A stretch of 64,000 bases of DNA from Phoronis australis (lineage: Eukaryota > Phoronida > Phoronidae). The notes under the pieces were generated by a model. That model worked only from the letters and a program-made list of their open reading frames with translations. It was not told the DNA's origin and did not search any database. The stretch lies in assembly GCA_002633005.1 (NCBI GenBank), contig NMRA01000013.1:1722403-1786402 (forward strand). Direction: 5' to 3'. Both the position numbers and the translations under genes were made by a program. Position 1 is the first letter of the stretch, and every line of letters starts with the position of its first letter. Positions 54,170 to 64,000 of the stretch are shown here, in pieces.

Positions 54170-57100
54170 TCTGAGCCATTAGCCCTTGAAGAAAGTTAGT
54201 TCAAGTTATAATGGAAATGCTGAACATTTTCTTGTAATTTATTTGTGGTGGTTGGATGGGTGATCATAAAGTAAACTGAATTAAAACACTGCGGTTTGCG
54301 TGAATTGTGTCATTAGCAGTGTAATTTACTTCACGTAAAACAACCACAGTGACATTTTTCAAAAGATCAAAAAAAGCAAATTCTGATAACCGTCTTTGAT
54401 CTGGCAGTTGCCTGAATTGGCAATGAGATTTCTTAAGGCCTCTTTCAGTCCTGCCCAACCATGAGTTGTCAACATTTAGCCCAACTGGCAGTCTTTGAGC
54501 CAAAGTTTTTACGTGCATGTTTCTAAAGAGGACATCCTTTGACATGTGTTTACTTAGTCCTCAGCTGTGTTTTGTCAGGTTTGGGTCACATGAAAGAATT
54601 TCCCTTTTTAATATGTCTGTTGATAGAAGCAGCGAATTCCACCTGTTATTGTATTGGGCTCCTGAGAGATCCTCAGGATTGAAGTTAAGTGGACCATGCG
54701 GGTTGTACTAAACTGAACTAAAGATAGTTTACCATCAAGCCAACTATTTTCATTAATATGCTACAAAATAAAAGTTCTTGCTTCCGTATATTGCGATCTG
54801 TGTTGGAGAGAACGTGTTTTGGTAAAAATTGAGGTGCATTAGATAGAACGGTTGTGGAATGGGTCATCTTGGAAAAGAAGCGGGTTGCATTTGGCACATC
54901 TGTAAGACTTGTGTTATTTAACGTATCCGGTACATGCTTATCTTGAACTGAGTTCAATGAAAAATATGGATTTAAGATACGTTCAAGTGCGATTTTGACA
55001 TCAAAATGACTGTCACTTCTATCAGCTTGGATCTGAGAACGATTAAAAACCATACGCTTTGGGCTATTTACAAGACGTGTTGTGTGAAAATTTCATATGT
55101 CAATTGATTGTGAAATGCAACCTTCAGGGTGCAAACAGAGAAACAAAAAATAAACTTTATAGACAAGTAAGGTACTGGCTTTTGCCAAGTAATAAAAAGA
55201 TACTCGCACTTTTTGCGTTCTGGAGGCTCATATGGTCCCACTTTGGCGTTTTGTTCATTGAAGGGTGTTCTTGAAGCTATCTATTGAGGATGCAATTTGC
55301 GATCATTATCCCAGGCACACGGACCGCCAAACTCGGTTAATGGATAAAATGTAGAAATCGGCTTCGACAGCTGTGTACGTAATGGGTACTATACTAAATA
55401 TAATTTTGTCTGTAATGTGGTGTAATTGTTGTGAATTAAGAAACAATAAATATTACCCTGCTTATTTGTTCTGCAATTTATTGGCATCTCAAATCTTTTT
55501 GTAACAACAATTCTCAACTTTGACAGTGAGAGTAGCGACTTCCATTGTCTTCTGCTTTCTTCTCAAAATGACATGGACAAATGTACAAATCCTGTAAAAG
55601 ACTTTCTGTTTCAATTCCCTTTCTGCAATATAATCACTTAACCTGAGAAGCTGACGACTCCGTGACCTTGTATTTGGCATGCTTTATCGGAGTGAATCGT
55701 GTTTAGCGGTCCGTATGTCATGTTTCTACGTGAATGTGAGTCCGTGACCCGTTTATTTTGGGTGAATGAATCGTAGTATTCAAACAAAATGACCCATGAA
55801 TTTTCCCCCATGACTGTTGGGCGGAAGCCAAATTCCAAATTCCACATCAGAGTGGCCCACTGTCATGACAGAGAGTGAATGAGAATTAACACTACCGTTA
55901 TTTATTAGCAAGGTGACCTAATTAAGCCATTTCTTAATTAGTTTGTTTGCTTGGCAGAATTAGCCATGACGACGGAGAGGTGGTATTTTGTCTGAATGCT
56001 TTTGTCTTGTACTGTGGTATCATAGTATTGCTGCTATATCAGAAAACAGTTAAATACATTTTCCCTCAAGCCAGAAATAGTTTTTAACAATTGGTTTTGG
56101 CTTATGCTGAATAAAGAATGAAAAAACTCATGATATGTTGTGTGTAAACTTATTTTACCAGCTTTGCGTTTATGTTTAGGTAAAACTACCTTTAATGTTG
56201 TTTGTAAACTAAAATCAACTGATGCGAGTAAAGTACCTGGAACACTATAATGCACACATTTTATTTATGACGGGTTATTCTTGAAACCTGACAGTAATCA
56301 CAGGTTCACCTCACCAGTATTTGTTTTACAAATTTAAAGTGAGTCATCATTGTAACCAAGTTGTCCACCGCAGATGTCAAATTATGACACTCATGCTCCT
56401 TTATCTCAGATACACTTCATATTTAAAACCTGTAGCCACATCCTTGAGGTATTGTTACTAGCAGACGTGACTGAGATTTTTTTATGCACGGGGGTAGTAT
56501 TACCTGAGCAATTTTATTGATTTCGAGGTCGCACGAGGACAAAGGAGTTTTTAACCAACAAAGGAATGCCAGATGACTTTGTAATTAGGCGATATATGCT
56601 TGTTCTTTGTGCATCTCTGTGGAGTTATCCTTAAGGCAGATGGCAACTGTTTCTAAGTAGTGGATCATTTTTAATCTGCCGGAGATTTAAATCTCATTGA
56701 GCTCTGCAGTGCTGTATCTAATGTAATTCATGCCTTTTTTCTTGCCTACGAGTGCTGAGGCAGTTATCAAATATTTGGTAAGTTTCTTGTATTGGTATGG
56801 CATACCTGTAGGTTAAGTAAAAATAACCTCAGAATGTATGGTGATCATCTTCAGTTCAGCTTACACAATTGTATGGTACCTGTCTATATGCTGGTCATAT
56901 GGAGTTCCTTGTCAAATTTCACAACAAGAATTAATAATTACAGTAAATTTTACTCTTTGGGATTTGAAGTGCACTTCTGTCATCTAAGTGCCATGTATCT
57001 AGTGAACAGTTCGGTATTTATTCGTGTTCTCCACGACCGATTTCAACGTGTCAACTGACCTGTTTGGCGGCACTTGCAACACGTTTGAATGGCCTTCCGA

Positions 57101-60100
57101 CACGCTTTGAGTTTAAGTTGTGACCACTGCTAGTTTACTGCTTGTAAATGAACGTTTGTAAGCTGCCATCTGCTATCAAGTTTAAGCAAATGTTTTTCTG
57201 CACTATTGTGCGTTGCTGTTTAAGTACATCAGGTTAGAAGGCAGGTATACGAGTGTGCGGATAAAACGACTACAAAGAAATCTTCTATCACAAAAACTCA
57301 ACTTTTTATTGAGACCACTTACGGTTATGAAATTGGTCTCACAGTGTAACCTGAAAATTAACTTGTTGTGAAGAAATTTCAAAGCGGCAGTTCATCCCAC
57401 AGTCCAGAGGTCACTTCTAAACTAAGTATGGAACAAGAAAGTCCAATTTTATAACAGTAAGTAGTCTAACTCAAAACATGTTTTTTGACTGAAAGCACGG
57501 GTTTAATGCAGCTGCAAGCACATTGGTCATTACGGGGAATGTCAGCCTCTGCACCTTTGATAATGGCGTTCATGCACTTCCGACACCTTTAAGTTTTCAG
57601 TTGTGGAGAATATTCTTTTATTGTGCTGAAAAATGGAAGTGACAAATTTTGGCTATAATTTTAGCGAAATATCTGTTGAATAATTCCCGTAATAGGGCTA
57701 ATGCTCCAATGTGGTGATCTCACGAACTTTTACCGTAACATTTGTAAATCTCATCGTCCTTAACAAGGTAGGGGAGGTTCTGGTGTTCCATTAGACCTTG
57801 TTGAGGAGGTTGAGGTATTATGTCATGGGCCTCAGTCATTGCTGGTCCATGAAATGGTCTTCTCTTTAACATCTGAGTAGATTGAGAGAAGGAAGCAGTT
57901 TGTCTGCATCGTGGGAAGTGTTCATGGGATGAGGATCCCTCATTCTTTAAATGTATGCTACACTAACGCCACCTAGTGAATTTAGAGGTATCCCAGTCGC
58001 CACAAATATCTACCTATTCCCCTCCCCACTCCCGTCATCCTTATTTCCCGGTTGACACAATTTTTCAAGTTCTCCCAGCTATCCGCAACTCAAAGACTCC
58101 TCCTGGTCCACCTAATTGAATGGGCCCACAAGCTGTGTCACGTGGATCCTTTGCTGTGCATATATACGGTAGCTAATGGATAATTCGGCACTGGGTACAC
58201 GTACAAATTTGATGGTGGGCTAAATGCGGTTAACATTGGCAAAATGTAGATAGATAGTGTGTATACTTTGTAAGGCTGTCTCCTCACTTGCAAAAACAGC
58301 TTGTACCAACGTTAAAGAGGTTGTTGGATAAGATTTGTTTCTCATTATCTTACTAGTTGATGGGGTAAGTTCTGAGAGGAATACTTGTTAAAGGGGCGAC
58401 ACAACATGAGGATCTAAAATACTGATTGGTCTAGACTATATTACAGACCATATGTTATGGTTGCCTGCTGTACTGTTAGGCATTGATTTTGGTCTCAGTT
58501 TCAGTGCGTACGTTTGCTGCTACAATGCCAGTAGTAAGGAGATACCTATACTATAATTAATTGTATTTATTGCAAAATCTGTTCAGGTAAATTCCTCGAT
58601 GGTGTTTAAACACAAAATTTAAAAAACGGGTTTGGTGTTTAAAAAGTTGAAATGTTGAAAAGGTTGGAGTGGGTGTTCAGCTGAGCTGCCAATTCAGGTT
58701 ACCTAGAACTGCATATTTATGTCACCTCGTGTGAAATAATCGAGTTCACAAAGTATTCTTGTGCTTAATGAGGAAAATCCTTTGGATATATCCTGAGTGT
58801 ATAAATCAAGGATGAAATTTGAAAAGTGTGTGTTTAAGTGGGTGTTGAGCGGATGGTGGGTGCAAGCCCGCATGAAACTGGGTGTATTTGTATATTCACT
58901 AAGGTCTTTAAGCATGGGCTTTGGAGGAGTTTGGCAAAAGCATCTTTTGTATTGGTTCTGAGACACATCAGTAGTGCCCGTTTTCTACAGTTGGTGTGCC
59001 CATTAAAGATGCTGTGCTTTCAACCTGTTTTAAAGCAGTCTGCTGCATTTCACTGTTTTAGCTGGCTAGAATGAAAATTGATAATCTGTCTCATTATACT
59101 CCTTACAATGGCATGTATGATAGTTGCCCATTTCTGTTACCGACTAGAACATGAATACGAAAATGTTGAAACGATCATGGACGGAAGGAAATGCTTCGTG
59201 CTAACCTGAAAATAGACCATGTATGCATTGCTTCAGACTTGAATTGGTAATGGAAATAGAAACCTATGAATGTGAGGAGTGTTATGAGACCAATTTTATG
59301 AGAGCAAAATGCCTTGTTTGATCATCGTTTTCAGCCAGCTAACTTAAAGCATGACATCAGTTTTAACATGGACTGACGAAACTTTCAAGCGATGGTGTGA
59401 CCGAATTTGTTTTAGTGGGAAGGGGGCTGTTTCTGTTGACTCAGACTATGTGCAATTTGAAGTTTTGTTCACCCTGGGGGCTTTCTTGGCGTGTTCTTAC
59501 TTGCCCTTTCAGTTACCATGCAATGTTGTGGGATGGTGCACTCTTATGTTTTCCTACGACACCTGACCTACATACTTCTCAGGAAGTGGGTTGCGTGACT
59601 GTCCAGAAAACTGCTACTTCTTGTTTTGTTAGACTGTCTGTTCAGTGGTTTTGATTTCCTTTTGCTGACTAAGCATCTGAGGTCAGTTTCTCTGAAGCAT
59701 GCCTGGTATTTGATTAGGAGAGTTTGAAAGGGTCTATACATTTACCATTGCAGATGCATCCTCAAATATAGACCTCTCTTAAAAGCTTTGATAAACCCTG
59801 TTGCTGTTGGTCAATCATTAAAGCAGTGTTCATTTAGACCACTCTCTGATGTCAAAATGGTCTTTCATTCCTTTTAACTCAGACGAGAAATCACGTCTGG
59901 GCTTGGACAGAACGCTGTTCATTCGGGTGCTTAAAACCTGATGCACGGCACATGAAATGACACGCCATGACAAGCCAACTTGTCGCAAGCCTAATGACTC
60001 AAGCAATAATGTCTGAGCACACCGTTTCTTTCCAAGTGCAGACATTAACTCTAATTTGAGCAAGATACAATTAGAGATCAAATTCTCAATGGTAAGTCGT

Positions 60101-60510
60101 CTATAACAAAAGTTAGGAGTTTGACAGTTTACAGATACTTTAGAAAACTGTAAATCACTACCATTTATTTACCGCCAAAAAGATTTTTGAAAGATAATTG
60201 ATTTTCATCTTGTATGTATTACTAAATATTCACGTATTTATGGGCCTATGCGCCTGTTTTGGCCAACGAAAATTTTTTCTGCAATTGTGTGCCTTCCCAG
60301 TTCTTAGGGAGTATGTATCATACAAGGAAAACAAAAGAATTGAAAGAATGTAGGACATATGTAGTGCATTATGGGTAAATTAATTGTACGATTTTTTCCA
60401 GATGTGTTCGCAATTTAGAGATCAGGTCCTGGTGCTGATTGCTTTCCACTGCCTGACTCAAGACTCCACTCAAGGCTCAGGGTTGTAGTCTATAACAGTT
60501 TTCTATGTTT
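54170..60510. other. Possible long 5' intron or intergenic DNA, no exon recognised
   Basis: The longest frames (for example minus 54718-55053, 111 codons) show no known motif. If the promoter near 53.1 kb is right, this is intron 1 of the Rho GTPase gene. Confidence 0.4.
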
Positions 60511-60517
60511 TTCAGAC

Positions 60518-60636
60518 ATGTCACAGGCTGGGCGACCAGTCAAGTGTGTTGTCGTTGGTGATGGTACCGTCGGTAAAACCTGCATGCTGATCTCATACAC
60601 GACCGACAGCTTCCCTGGTGAATATGTTCCTACTGT
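60518..60636 (+). CDS. mtl: Rho GTPase coding exon 1
   Basis: The acceptor is ATGTTTTTCAG|AC-ATG and the donor ACTGT|GTAAGT. It encodes residues 1-39 and two bases of V40, including the P-loop and the start of switch I. Confidence 0.92.
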
Positions 60637-62554
60637 GTAAGTAAAGCAAGGAAATAGGTCAACTGTTTTTTGTTTTAAATTGCAGCAGTTATTTTGATGT
60701 GAGGAGATTTTGTCACCTTTTTGGAAGTATTGGACACAAAGTGGGCTATTTTTGTAAGATCTAGAAAACCAGTAATTGTTTACTTATTAAAGGAATTCTA
60801 TCATACTAATATTATGACGAACATAATCAAATTTTGCGTTTTTTCCTAGCTTTGACAACTACACAGCACCCCTTGTAGTGGACGGTATATCTGTGAACTT
60901 AGGGCTATGGGACACTGCTGGACAGGAGGACTATGACAGGTTGAGGCCGTTGTCATATCCTCAGGTAGGTGGCGCTTTTGTGACTAAGAAATTTATATCC
61001 CTCGTAATGTTTACCATCAGAGACAACCATTTACGGTGCTGATGGGACTAATAATTGGAAAATGAGACATTACGTAGAATTGTCGTGAGGACTTGACAGG
61101 GACCTCAGGGGTCTCACACTTCACCGTGACTGATTTATCCACATTATTTTGAAAACGCTTTAACTGGTCACGCATTGTGTGTCATAAAAGAAATAAGCAT
61201 ACCTGCAGCTGACGCAACAACTAGAACTACTCTCGTTTATCACATTGGTGTAGACTCACAGTTGAACTGTGTTTTTCTGTTGACCCCAGACCGTCCGGAG
61301 TTGCACCATGTACTAACTCCGGACGGTCTCTCACGACTGTATCGTTATGGTACTGGCATTAAGCTAAAGAAACAGGGTGTGGATATTCAGCTGCATGACT
61401 GAATTGAGCGGCCTCTAATTTGTGCGTTGATGTCAGCTCAGTTTCACATGTAAGGGAAAAGCATTCAGTGGAACGTTGGTCAGTGGGTATTTGCCCGGAT
61501 GAGAACAGTATCGTATTTTCAACAGCAGCTACTGGTTGCAATATCCTAAAACCTTTCTTAGAATACTGCATATCACAACGTGAGCTCTCAAAAACGGGGA
61601 AATAGTATACAACCAATTTTCAGTATTGATTTATTAGAACTTAGAATCTAATGCAAAGGTTTTGATGACTGGTGACTGAAGTGTGATTGGCTACCCATCT
61701 TTTTACATCCTGTTATGTCAATAATGGTGACTAATTAATTATCGTCAGACTGATAACGAATGTCACAATTTCACTATTGATTGCTTGTTAGGTTTGTGTT
61801 TGATAAAAAAATGATGTTAACAGGCTCTTAAAGCTATTCTATTGGCCGTTGTCTCGCAGCTAGTAAGATGAGTTGCAGAGCTGAGTCATAATATGTCGGA
61901 GCATTAAATGCCTAATGCCAAACCTCATTCACCACAAAAAGGGGGCAGGAATGATTTCATGCTCATGCCTTTAAATTCCAGCACTGATACTCAAACCCAA
62001 CTATAACACCTTAGCAGACGACAACTTGCAATACAAATCCTCAAATCCACCCCTAAATTCTCCGTACTCTGGCCAGTTCTGGGCACCAGACTCCAGTCCA
62101 GGTGAGCAATCTGGTGTCCAGTACTGGACTTTGGTCCGAAGGTATGGGAGCATTTTGACTGCATCTGAAGTGTAGGGGTGTGGTTCTGGGTGGTTGAAGG
62201 TGGTCTCTGCTAGGAGCTAGGGTTTAGAGGATCATAATCTAGAATTAAGAAGTGCAGCCATGGAATCTTTCTAATCCCCAATAAAAGTATTTTTGATATA
62301 ACGTCAAAGAATATCACTTGCCAAGAAGTGCTATAACAAGGTTCTAACAGAAGTTGTGACCTATATGACCTAGTTGGTACAGAGTTCAGATTGTGTTAGT
62401 GTAAAGGGCTTTAATCATGGCTTCATTGTCTTCCAGACGGATGTCTTCCTAGTGTGTTTTAGTGTTGTCAGTCCATCTTCCTACGAAAATATCTTCACAA
62501 AGTGGATCCCTGAGATACGGCACCACTGCCCAGACACTCCCATATTATTAATAG
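60518..62554 (+). CDS. mtl: Mtl/Mig-2-like Rac-family small GTPase, first three coding exons (3' partial)
   Basis: Exons 60518-60636, 60850-60964 and 62437-62554, GT-AG introns, phases 2, 0 and 1. The first 118 residues are visible. P-loop GDGTVGKT (14-21), switch I EYVPTVFDNY (35-44, T39 equals Rac T35), switch [16 protein letters not shown] (61-74, Q65 equals Rac Q61), then [13 protein letters not shown] and [13 protein letters not shown]. The N-terminal extension MSQAGRPVK, Thr in place of Ala in GDGTVGKT, and CMLISYTTD are typical of Mtl (fly) and Mig-2 (worm), not Rac1/RhoG. Family role: a membrane-anchored GTP/GDP switch controlling actin, cell migration and axon guidance. All catalytic residues seen are intact. 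The NKxD/TKxD and SAL motifs and the CAAX prenylation box should be on exons right of 64000. The ATG is 2 bp inside the exon that follows a TTTTTCAG acceptor, so there is probably a non-coding first exon upstream. Confidence 0.93.
60850..60964 (+). CDS. mtl: Rho GTPase coding exon 2
   Basis: The acceptor is TTTTCCTAG|CTTTGAC and the donor CCTCAG|GTAGGT. It encodes [20 protein letters not shown] and [18 protein letters not shown] (residues 41-78). The donor overlaps a weak CTCF-like AGGTAGGTGGCGC. Confidence 0.92.
61288..61329. repeat. Perfect 15-bp stem-loop in Rho GTPase intron 2
   Basis: AGACCGTCCGGAGTT (61288-61302) and its exact inverse (61315-61329) around a 12-nt loop. It is GC-rich in an AT-rich intron, so it would be stable as RNA on either strand. 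Confidence 0.75.
62437..62554 (+). CDS. mtl: Rho GTPase coding exon 3
   Basis: The acceptor is TGTCTTCCAG|ACGGAT and the donor AATAG|GTAGGT. It encodes [39 protein letters not shown] and the first base of a Gly codon (residues 79-118). Confidence 0.92.
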
Positions 62555-62559
62555 GTAGG

Positions 62560-64000
62560 TGCTGTAGCCGTGAACAGCGTTTTGTTTTCATTCCACCATA
62601 GTGTGTTATGTCCAAATGTTGGTTAAATGAGATATGAATTGGTTTTAAGAAAGAGGTAGTTGATGGGAAGTCCTGGCTCAGATAAATGCCTATTATTCAG
62701 TGGAGAAAACTGGCTCTCAAAATGTAGATCCCACGTAAGTGACTACTGCTGTCCTTGGTGTTCTCGACTCTTCAGTCCCTCAATGTAAAGGACTTTTATA
62801 CTGTTATTTAGTCACGATGTGTCTGTCCCTATTATGACACGATTTGGACCCATAATTAGGTATGGTAGTGCACAGTTGCAACACATTGTCAATGATTTTT
62901 CAGGTCTTGAATATTTTCCCATTTAGTTATCCACAGGAGCGTTTTAGTTCTTCAACTTAATACGAAGTGTTTGTTTAGGTTGATCAGTATGGGCCGGAAA
63001 TAGTTGTACGTTCCCGGGGCTGTCAAAAACAATTTAAAATATACCAAACCTGATTTCGACCTATTAACAGATATGAAAACGACTTTCCCATCCAATTCTC
63101 TGAAACAAAATAATGTTCTGTTACCCGTGACAATCTTCAAGAATCTGGAACAAAATTTGAAAGTTCCATTCAAAGTAATCTGAACGGGAAAGCATGACCT
63201 ATACTTAAGGCAAGTTGCGCAACTGCAAGGAAAGACTACCCACTAAGAGCCATAACATCCAATCTTTGACACATAGAGCATCATTCCTTTATCATTCATG
63301 TGGGATGCCAATATTGTATTAGCAGGGTGATGTTTGGTTGAAATCACCAAAACAGGTTGTAAGTTTTCTTTTAGGGTTGATCAAGTCTGTGACCTTGTCA
63401 TGATTTTCAAAGTGGTTGGTAATTTAAAGTGCCTTGTAGAAACTAGCCTAATTATTATTTTTGATTTTGGTTGGACAGTTTCCATTGCAAGTGACATCAA
63501 ACTGGGACACAAAATCCAGGACCCTTGTTAATGACTAATTTCTAACCACTGCTACTCCCCCAGTAAGCCAATAACTGGCTCTTGATAAACCTGGGGCCAT
63601 CTATTGCCAAAAAATCGTGTTAGAGCTGGCTACATGAGCTAGACCATTGGTTTTGGTCATTACAAGACATCAACTGGTAAATAAATTGACAATGTATTCT
63701 TTGACTGTTGTGGGGAAATGAGAAAGTGTTTGTGCTGTTATGGAAACATCCAGCGAGCACAATTTTTCTATACAGGGTGAAAACCAAATTCATTTTATAC
63801 TCATCGCCTGTCCATGACTGCTGTGCCAGTATAATAAATAACTGAAGTTCTCACAGACTACGTGTTCTTGTTCTAAGGTTATTGAAAGCTGTAGCCATTT
63901 GACCAGTGTCTAGGGACATCCTAGCATTCTATTTAAGTTGAACTTTCAGAATTTTCCAAACTTCATAAGTATCTTCGGTCATTAAACTTGAAATAGTAAA
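62560..64000. other. mtl: Rho GTPase intron 3, no further exon seen
   Basis: I find no TKxDLR-type exon before the right edge. A partial foldback-MITE relative lies at 62690-62740 (GAGAAAACTGGCTCTCAAAA). Confidence 0.5.

Noticed and set aside
54718-55053. 111-codon minus-strand frame
   Set aside because: No known motif, no splice context, and no clear coding composition. Kept out as a chance frame.

Overview
The window looks like nuclear DNA of an invertebrate animal, probably an invertebrate deuterostome (hemichordate- or lancelet-like; this is inference). The reasons are spliced genes with phase-consistent introns, a Mtl/Mig-2-type Rac-family GTPase (a subfamily missing from vertebrates), tandem fibrinogen-related-domain (FReD) genes, THAP-type and other inverted-repeat transposons, and degenerate TTAGGG-type repeats. 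Coding density is very low. The supported coding sequence is about a dozen short exons, and most of the longer open frames are chance frames or transposon debris. There is one assembly gap (25182-25716).

Left third (1-29520), minus strand: a cluster of secreted FReD lectin-like genes. Gene B (29445 to 18667) is complete in six exons: signal peptide, short Cys-containing helix, then a four-exon FReD. All intron phases agree and the model gives 287 residues. Gene A (5688 to 217) has the same first five exons; its terminal exon lies off the left edge. Between them, at 11976-12232, is one more FReD terminal exon with no upstream exons of its own nearby. It sits in a segmental duplicate of gene B's 3' region and is splice-compatible with gene B, so it may be an alternative last exon that swaps the ligand-binding half of the domain. 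Gene A's intron 4 carries a 42-bp minisatellite made from the intron/exon junction, so that 3' splice sites are repeated in frame. Both genes share a TATA-containing core promoter.

The cluster is full of transposons: a THAP-domain element with TIRs of about 310 bp whose paralogous empty site is also in the window, a 439-bp MITE with a paralogous empty site, a 299-bp TA-flanked MITE next to a splice acceptor, a broken multi-frame transposon-type gene (6800-8290), and a composite GGCGGAT-ended repeat with tRNA-like boxes around the assembly gap.

Middle (29520-53000): I see no convincing coding sequence. It holds foldback and dispersed repeats, a telomere-like tract, and a few candidate regulatory motifs.

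Right (53000-64000): a possible CpG/YY1-type promoter near 53040-53124 and the first three coding exons of the Mtl/Mig-2-like Rho GTPase on the plus strand (60518-62554). The G4/G5 and C-terminal prenylation part lies beyond the right edge.
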